Shown here piece after piece: positions 60,501 through 64,000 of a DNA stretch of 64,000 bases (position 1 is its first letter; every line of letters starts with the position of its first letter). Source of the DNA: Chitinophaga pendula (GTDB taxonomy: Bacteria > Bacteroidota > Bacteroidia > Chitinophagales > Chitinophagaceae); the NCBI RefSeq assembly GCF_020386615.1, contig NZ_CP077769.1, positions 1,736,001 through 1,800,000 of the forward strand, written 5' to 3'. Made by a program: the position numbers and the translations under genes. Under the pieces are notes generated by a model. That model saw only the letters and a program-made list of their open reading frames with translations. It had not been told where the DNA came from and ran no database searches.

Positions 60501-60923
60501 TCCGTCGTTATAAGACACTTTGAAATAGGACATGAGGTCCTTCATATGCTCCATGCCGTAATCTTTGGCCACTGCGCTGACTTTTTCGTGACGTAAGTGA
60601 TCGTCAAAGAAGATACGATAGCTTTCTCTCCTGGTGATGTTATAGAGCACTGCCTGCTGGTGTTCGCATAGCTGGTCTTTTGGTTGTTGGCAGCTACAGG
60701 ATAACAGGAGGTCGTCGTCCTGTTTTTTCACCTGTACGGTAGTGTTGACCATTGTGCCGTGTTCGCTGACAAATACGCCCAGGTCTTCCTCCAGCTGAGT
60801 GGGCGTAAAGAGGAGATACGGAGACGGCGCTGTGGTGGTATCGGAGAGCCATTGCATTTCCCAGGATCCGAAGTCGAATTGCCGGATGATGTATTCGTCA
60901 TTATGTAGCGAGTGATGTACCAT
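57546..60923 (-). CDS. SWIM-domain SNF2-family helicase
   Basis: 1125 residues from the ATG at 60923, chosen because a TACTTTTG element lies just upstream of it. A SWIM zinc finger (SCSC…LCEHQ) is near residue 90, and a long beta-rich region precedes the ATPase. The SNF2 core has motif I DDMGLGKT, motif II DESQ (a DEAH-box position reading DESQ, common in this family), ITGTPIEN, and motif VI DRSYRIGQEK. These ATPases translocate on duplex DNA. Bacterial SWIM-SNF2 proteins are widespread but their role is not settled. Convergent with the ABC ATPase gene, 2 bp apart. Confidence 0.92.
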   Translation of the reverse strand: MVHHSLHNDEYIIRQFDFGSWEMQWLSDTTTAPSPYLLFTPTQLEEDLGVFVSEHGTMVNTTVQVKKQDDDLLLSCSCQQPKDQLCEHQQAVLYNITRRESYRIFFDDHLRHEKVSAVAKDYGMEHMKDLMSYFKVSYNDGQVNIIPRTSNLLPVTDESLQQLSSLLLSSSPMPPDTDHTGDVAATRLLVIRQHKYYRHVVAELYTAATTKEGKVKNPLSAVNPLDVIWEKEDPAALKCYTAISRLQNNIDNKQIATVIQNLKAIIRNPDKLPIYYHDAAAAENVTATNIVPIQFSTDEMQVKLSVDKEGEFYAWSGQLHIRDRSYSLYELDIRFGYFMHDAGTFFLVDQLSTLQLIQFFRKRPGRLLIHQSKYQAFRNALLHKIALHTPVEYKHIPPATNDQLRQYGFQQAPERFIYLSDFGPHVMLIPIMRYGDVEVSVRSNQQVYGVDHKGKEFMVKREDAAEKDFISLIVRQHPFFMEQAQEKSIDYFYLHKKRFLDDAWFLDTFERWRQEGIQILGFNELSDNKLSQYKPEVKVQVISGVNWFDTRIDVRYGKKKASLKHLHKAVRDKRRYVQLDDGTIGLLPAEWLERFDAYFKSGDIGPDDLLHTYKINFSSITALYEEEVLSAEVQTEIRAYEEKLSNFDAIPAIPVPAALQTTLRPYQQLGLNWLNFLDDCNFGGCLADDMGLGKTIQIIAFILSQREKVSHNTNLLVVPSSLIFNWQQELQKFAPSIHVHTIYGADRAKNTAVFDQHEVILTTYGTLLADITFLKTYVFNYVFLDESQHIKNPGSQRYKAARLLQSRNKIAITGTPIENNTFDLYAQLSFACPGLLGNKQYFKDIYSSPIDKFKDSRRAKELQTRIKPFVLRRTKQQVATELPEKTEMVLYCEMKQAQQEIYHKHEEEIREMIKTSMADDSTKTPMHILKGLIRLRQICDAPVLVKDEVKTINDSAKLDMLLEQIQSKSPQHKILVFSQFVGMLELVKAALEELCIGYCWLSGKTLQRGKVVNEFQENPEKRVFLISLKAGGTGLNLTAADYVYIIEPWWNPAVEQQAIDRSYRIGQEKHVVAVRLICPDTIEEKIVKLQTSKKDLADDLIQTDSALLATLNKAALLSLLQHDPH

Positions 60924-60938
60924 GTTACTGAGCAAGGG

Positions 60939-60946
60939 CAAAAGTA
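60939..60946 (-). promoter_or_regulatory. -7 promoter element of the SNF2 helicase gene
   Basis: The minus strand reads TACTTTTG, 16 bp before the ATG at 60923. Transcription would start only about 10 nt before the start codon. The -33 position has no good TTTG. Confidence 0.4.
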
Positions 60947-61113
60947 TCAAATATTCTTCCAGTAGTGGGATAACGTTTTCTTAATATTGACAGTATGTGT
61001 TGATAATTAATGTATTAAGCGGATGTGCCGACAAGGTTGTACGAATGAAAAAGGAGGCCGAACGGGGAGGTCGTACAGCAGGTTCGGTTCTTTTTGATTT
61101 GCAGAAAAAAGGC

Positions 61114-62907
61114 ATGTATTATCTGAGATCTTCACTTGTGCGTTATAGTCTGTTATTGGTGATGCTGTTAAACATCGGCTTATCGTTGTTGGCGCAGCAG
61201 CCTTATACGAATAAAGTGATCCGGGAAGATACCGGTGATTTTCAGTTCGTCATTATGGCGGACCGTACGGGAAGTCACCGGGAAGGTGTATTTGAAGCCG
61301 GCATCAGCAAGGTGAACCTGTTACAACCTGATTTTGTGATGAGTGTAGGGGATCTGATAGAAGGGTATAAGACGGATGGGCGGCTTTTGAAGCAGGAATG
61401 GGCAGAGCTGGATAGTATGGTAGGGGCGTTGGATACCCGTTTTTATTATGTAGCCGGCAACCATGATTATTCCAATACGGGGATGGCTTCGTTGTGGCAG
61501 CAGCGGATGGGAGCGGCTTATTATCATTTTCGTTACAAGGACTGTTTATTCCTCTGTGTGAATTCGGAGGACAGTCCGGGTAGTAAGGCACCCGATGTGG
61601 GAGCGGCGCAGTACGCTTATTTCCGGGATGTGATAGCGGCGAATAAGGATGTGCGATGGACATTTGTATTTATGCATCAGCCGCTTTGGTTGTACGACAA
61701 TACACCACAATGGGGGGCATTGGAGCGGTTGCTACCGGCAAGTCGACATACGGTGTTTGCAGGGCATATTCACCGGTACACCAGTTATGTAAGGCAGGAC
61801 AGCCGGTACCTGGTGTTGGGGACTACGGGCGGTGTGTCGTGGCTGAAAGGGAAAGCATTCGGAGAAGTGGATCATGTAACCAGGGTAGCATGGCGTAACG
61901 GGCAACCGGTGATCAGCAACTTGTTGTTGGATGGGATATTGGCACCGGACTTTGTGACGGATACTACTGCCCGGATATTTACTTCTTTTGCCAGTCGTCC
62001 GCCGGTTTATCTGCAGCCCCTTTATTTTAACAACATGCAATCCTTTTCTCAGGCGACGCTGGTGGTCACGAACGAGCATCCGTATCCTTTAGTAGCGACA
62101 TTTCAGGCGCTGGCGAATGCTGATTATGTGCCTTTGCTGCCATCGTTGGAAGTACGGGCGGAGCCGCATACCACTCAAAAAGTGACGATACCGGTACAGG
62201 CGTTACATCGTTATGCTATTGATACGGCGGCGACATTGGTGTATATGGCGAATTGCCGTTTTCTACGGGAAGGAGGTGCGGAGATCAACTGGGAGCAGGC
62301 TATAAAAATGAAGCCGCTGAGGCGTTATCCGCTACGTCGGGTGCAGGCGCCGGTAGTTGTAGATGGCCGTTTGGATGAATGGGAGCGATTGTCCTACCAG
62401 GTGGCAGACAAGAAGGGGAAGAGTCCGCTGCGTTATGCATTTGATCTGCGATATGATACTGCCAATGTGTATATAGCGGTAGATGTGAAGGATGAGGACC
62501 TCTATATACCACCTGCTACGGCACCCATTGAGATGGACGGGATCATTATCACAATAGACGGAAATGATAGCAGCCGGAGTGTTTTCAATACGGCAGATAT
62601 AGATGCGCAATTGCGAGGGGAGTGGCGATACCTGGGGATCGTGCCAGCACAGGATTCCGGAACATTAGTATACCGGCATCTCATTCCTGCTGCATTTAAG
62701 GGGCAATATCGTCGTACGCGCGGAGGTTATACGGCGGAGTTATCATTTCCGCTGGCATATTTATCGGAGAAGCAGGGAAGGGATTGGCGATATTTACGGT
62801 TTAATATTACGGTGGTAGACCGAGGAAAAGGGCAGCAGCCTGTGAAGATGGACTGGCAGCCTTTTTGGAGTAACAATGTGCCAGGTACGGGTATGTTCTT
62901 TCGTTGA
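61114..62907 (+). CDS. Exported metallophosphoesterase with CBM9-like domain
   Basis: Start set at 61114 (AAAAAAGG upstream), which gives a signal peptide (RSSLVRYSLLLVMLLNIGLSLLAQ); in-frame ATGs further upstream would bury it. 597 residues. The calcineurin-like metal site is spread over MADRTG, VGDLIEG, AGNHDYS, FMHQPLW and FAGHIHRY. The C-terminal third (PVVVDGRLDEWER…ANVYIAVDVKDEDLY) resembles the CBM9-like module found in periplasmic enzymes. Probably a periplasmic or surface phosphodiesterase or phosphatase of unknown substrate. Confidence 0.88.
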   Translation: MYYLRSSLVRYSLLLVMLLNIGLSLLAQQPYTNKVIREDTGDFQFVIMADRTGSHREGVFEAGISKVNLLQPDFVMSVGDLIEGYKTDGRLLKQEWAELDSMVGALDTRFYYVAGNHDYSNTGMASLWQQRMGAAYYHFRYKDCLFLCVNSEDSPGSKAPDVGAAQYAYFRDVIAANKDVRWTFVFMHQPLWLYDNTPQWGALERLLPASRHTVFAGHIHRYTSYVRQDSRYLVLGTTGGVSWLKGKAFGEVDHVTRVAWRNGQPVISNLLLDGILAPDFVTDTTARIFTSFASRPPVYLQPLYFNNMQSFSQATLVVTNEHPYPLVATFQALANADYVPLLPSLEVRAEPHTTQKVTIPVQALHRYAIDTAATLVYMANCRFLREGGAEINWEQAIKMKPLRRYPLRRVQAPVVVDGRLDEWERLSYQVADKKGKSPLRYAFDLRYDTANVYIAVDVKDEDLYIPPATAPIEMDGIIITIDGNDSSRSVFNTADIDAQLRGEWRYLGIVPAQDSGTLVYRHLIPAAFKGQYRRTRGGYTAELSFPLAYLSEKQGRDWRYLRFNITVVDRGKGQQPVKMDWQPFWSNNVPGTGMFFR

Positions 62908-63086
62908 TGGTGTGCTAACGTGTTTGTTGTACACATAATGATAACAGGCTGGGAGGCGCGGTGGTGGCGGCGAGATAAAATATTGTACGGAACAAAAAAT
63001 ATCGTATCTTGATAACCGTTAACCACCTCCTTCGTGCATCATTTGTCATTTTAATCATTCTTTGACCTCGAACTAAACCGTAAACA

Positions 63087-63878
63087 ATGAACCCAATTAT
63101 CACCAATTTCAAAACCCTCATCGGTGTAACTGGCCTGCTCGTAGCCTTAGGTACAACCGGATGTAAAAAAGAAGCAGCAACTGTCGAAACCCAACCACAA
63201 ATCAGTGTTGCCAGTGTAGAAACCCTTACAGATTTTCTCAGCAAAACTACAGGAGCAGACAAAGCGAACATCACTTATGATGAACAAAAAGGTTTGTTTA
63301 CAGCTAATGAAGACCTGCTGATCACCAAAGATGAGCTGCAAAAACATTACGACAAGAACCAAACTGCCGGTGCTAACACAGAGCATTGGCGTGGTACTTA
63401 CCTGGTATCGAATGCGTATATCACGAATGTGAAAGTGCGTAATTCCGTATCCAATTCCAGCTGGTCCAATGCGTTGGTATCTGCTATCGCCAACTGGAAT
63501 GCCAGCAATGTCAGCAGTGTGTCCAAACTGCGTTTCACTTTTGTAAGCTCAGGTCAGGATATTACGGTAACAGATCTTTCTAATGAGGCTTCCGGTTGGG
63601 TAGCCCGTGCTTACCTGCCAGGTTCTAATGGCAGACCAGGAGCAACGGTAGAGATCAACCGTTATCATGATGGTCTGGGTCAAAGTACCAAAGTATTTGC
63701 GTTGACACATGAGCTGGGCCATAACATTGGTCTGCTGCACACCAACCAGAATCAAGGCGTGTTTATCCAAGGCACTCCTGCTTCCGATCCAAACTCTGTA
63801 ATGAATTCATTTGTATTGCCATGGAATGGCTTTACCAGTGGAGATGTAACCGCTATCAGGATCCTGTATCCGAGATAA
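63087..63878 (+). CDS. M57-family-like zinc metalloprotease lipoprotein
   Basis: 263 residues. An SPII signal with lipobox TTGC puts the mature N-terminus at about residue 28. The zinc motif HELGHNIGLLH (HExxHxxGxxH) near residue 212 is the gluzincin/metzincin signature, and the small size and upstream region (NWNASNVSSVSKLRF) fit the M57 (HEIGH-type) peptidases common in Bacteroidota. Anchored in the outer or inner membrane, facing the periplasm or outside. Codon usage is more C-rich on the coding strand than that of the genes just upstream. Confidence 0.88.
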   Translation: MNPIITNFKTLIGVTGLLVALGTTGCKKEAATVETQPQISVASVETLTDFLSKTTGADKANITYDEQKGLFTANEDLLITKDELQKHYDKNQTAGANTEHWRGTYLVSNAYITNVKVRNSVSNSSWSNALVSAIANWNASNVSSVSKLRFTFVSSGQDITVTDLSNEASGWVARAYLPGSNGRPGATVEINRYHDGLGQSTKVFALTHELGHNIGLLHTNQNQGVFIQGTPASDPNSVMNSFVLPWNGFTSGDVTAIRILYPR

Positions 63879-63967
63879 GCAGATACGATCATACGATCGT
63901 TAAAAAGGTTACTAAGTAATTGAATGATCCTGCGAAGCGGGGTGGTAATGACGGCTTATTTTATCAG

Positions 63968-63999
63968 ACAGGTCTTCTCCTTCGGGTAGTAAGGCCTGT
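63968..63999 (+). terminator. Probable terminator after the M57 protease gene
   Basis: ACAGGTCTT and AAGGCCTGT pair over 9 bp (one wobble) with a 14-nt loop. The expected T-run would lie beyond the window edge. Confidence 0.5.
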
Positions 64000-64000
64000 T

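Noticed and set aside
1..64000. CRISPR arrays, tRNA and rRNA genes
   Set aside because: No regularly spaced identical repeats of CRISPR size, no tRNA-like cloverleaf with CCA-proximal stem and no rRNA-like sequence were recognised by eye.

Overview
The window looks like chromosome from a Bacteroidota bacterium, most likely Chitinophaga or a close relative. The signs are a type IX secretion sorting domain on a secreted glycosidase, TAnnTTTG-type -7 promoter elements, A-rich rather than strong Shine-Dalgarno starts, SPII lipoproteins, and a class I lanthipeptide precursor with a leader of the kind seen in Chitinophaga. The assignment rests on protein and motif recognition only.

1-6.5 kb is a mixed accessory stretch. 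It holds the 3' end of a chloramphenicol acetyltransferase, two small exported proteins, a lipoprotein, an alpha/beta hydrolase, a decayed TonB-dependent receptor, a Tat-exported Gfo/Idh/MocA oxidoreductase and an isoprenylcysteine-methyltransferase-like membrane protein. Strong hairpins separate several units.

6.5-38 kb is one minus-strand biosynthetic operon of eight genes, packed with gaps of 2-44 bp and one ATGA overlap. In transcription order: a 4610-aa NRPS with four adenylation domains; a 3-hydroxyacyl-CoA dehydrogenase, a discrete ACP, an acyl-CoA dehydrogenase, a KAS III-like protein and an FkbH-like protein; a KS-(vestigial AT)-T-C protein; and a 3140-aa NRPS with three modules ending in a thioesterase. 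FkbH, ACP and the two dehydrogenases are the known set that makes hydroxymalonyl-ACP from 1,3-bisphosphoglycerate. The O-methyltransferase needed for methoxymalonyl-ACP is not present. The PKS has lost its acyltransferase active site, so the extender must arrive in trans. The KAS III-like protein, whose Cys-His-Asn triad has become Cys-Gln-His, is the obvious candidate carrier. Binding-pocket codes read by eye give ornithine, threonine and glycine for three of seven A domains. The product is inferred to be an N-acylated seven-residue peptide interrupted by one hydroxylated C2 unit.

38-39.2 kb is a non-coding stretch with two promoter-like elements for the operon and a 22-bp direct repeat. 39.2-48.6 kb holds a secreted GH16 enzyme with an apparently permuted discoidin module inserted in its catalytic domain, then treZ, treY and convergent glgX, which together make trehalose from glycogen.

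48.6-51.9 kb holds small genes (VOC, DinB), an 11-bp tandem array, an orphan lanthipeptide precursor, an AraC-family relic and a fatty acid hydroxylase. 51.9-64 kb holds a large effector-like protein with an N-terminal DUF4157 domain, a QxE ADP-ribosyltransferase-like domain and a C-terminal Fic motif, followed by an MBL-fold hydrolase, a lone ABC ATPase, a SWIM/SNF2 helicase, a metallophosphoesterase and an M57-type zinc protease lipoprotein.
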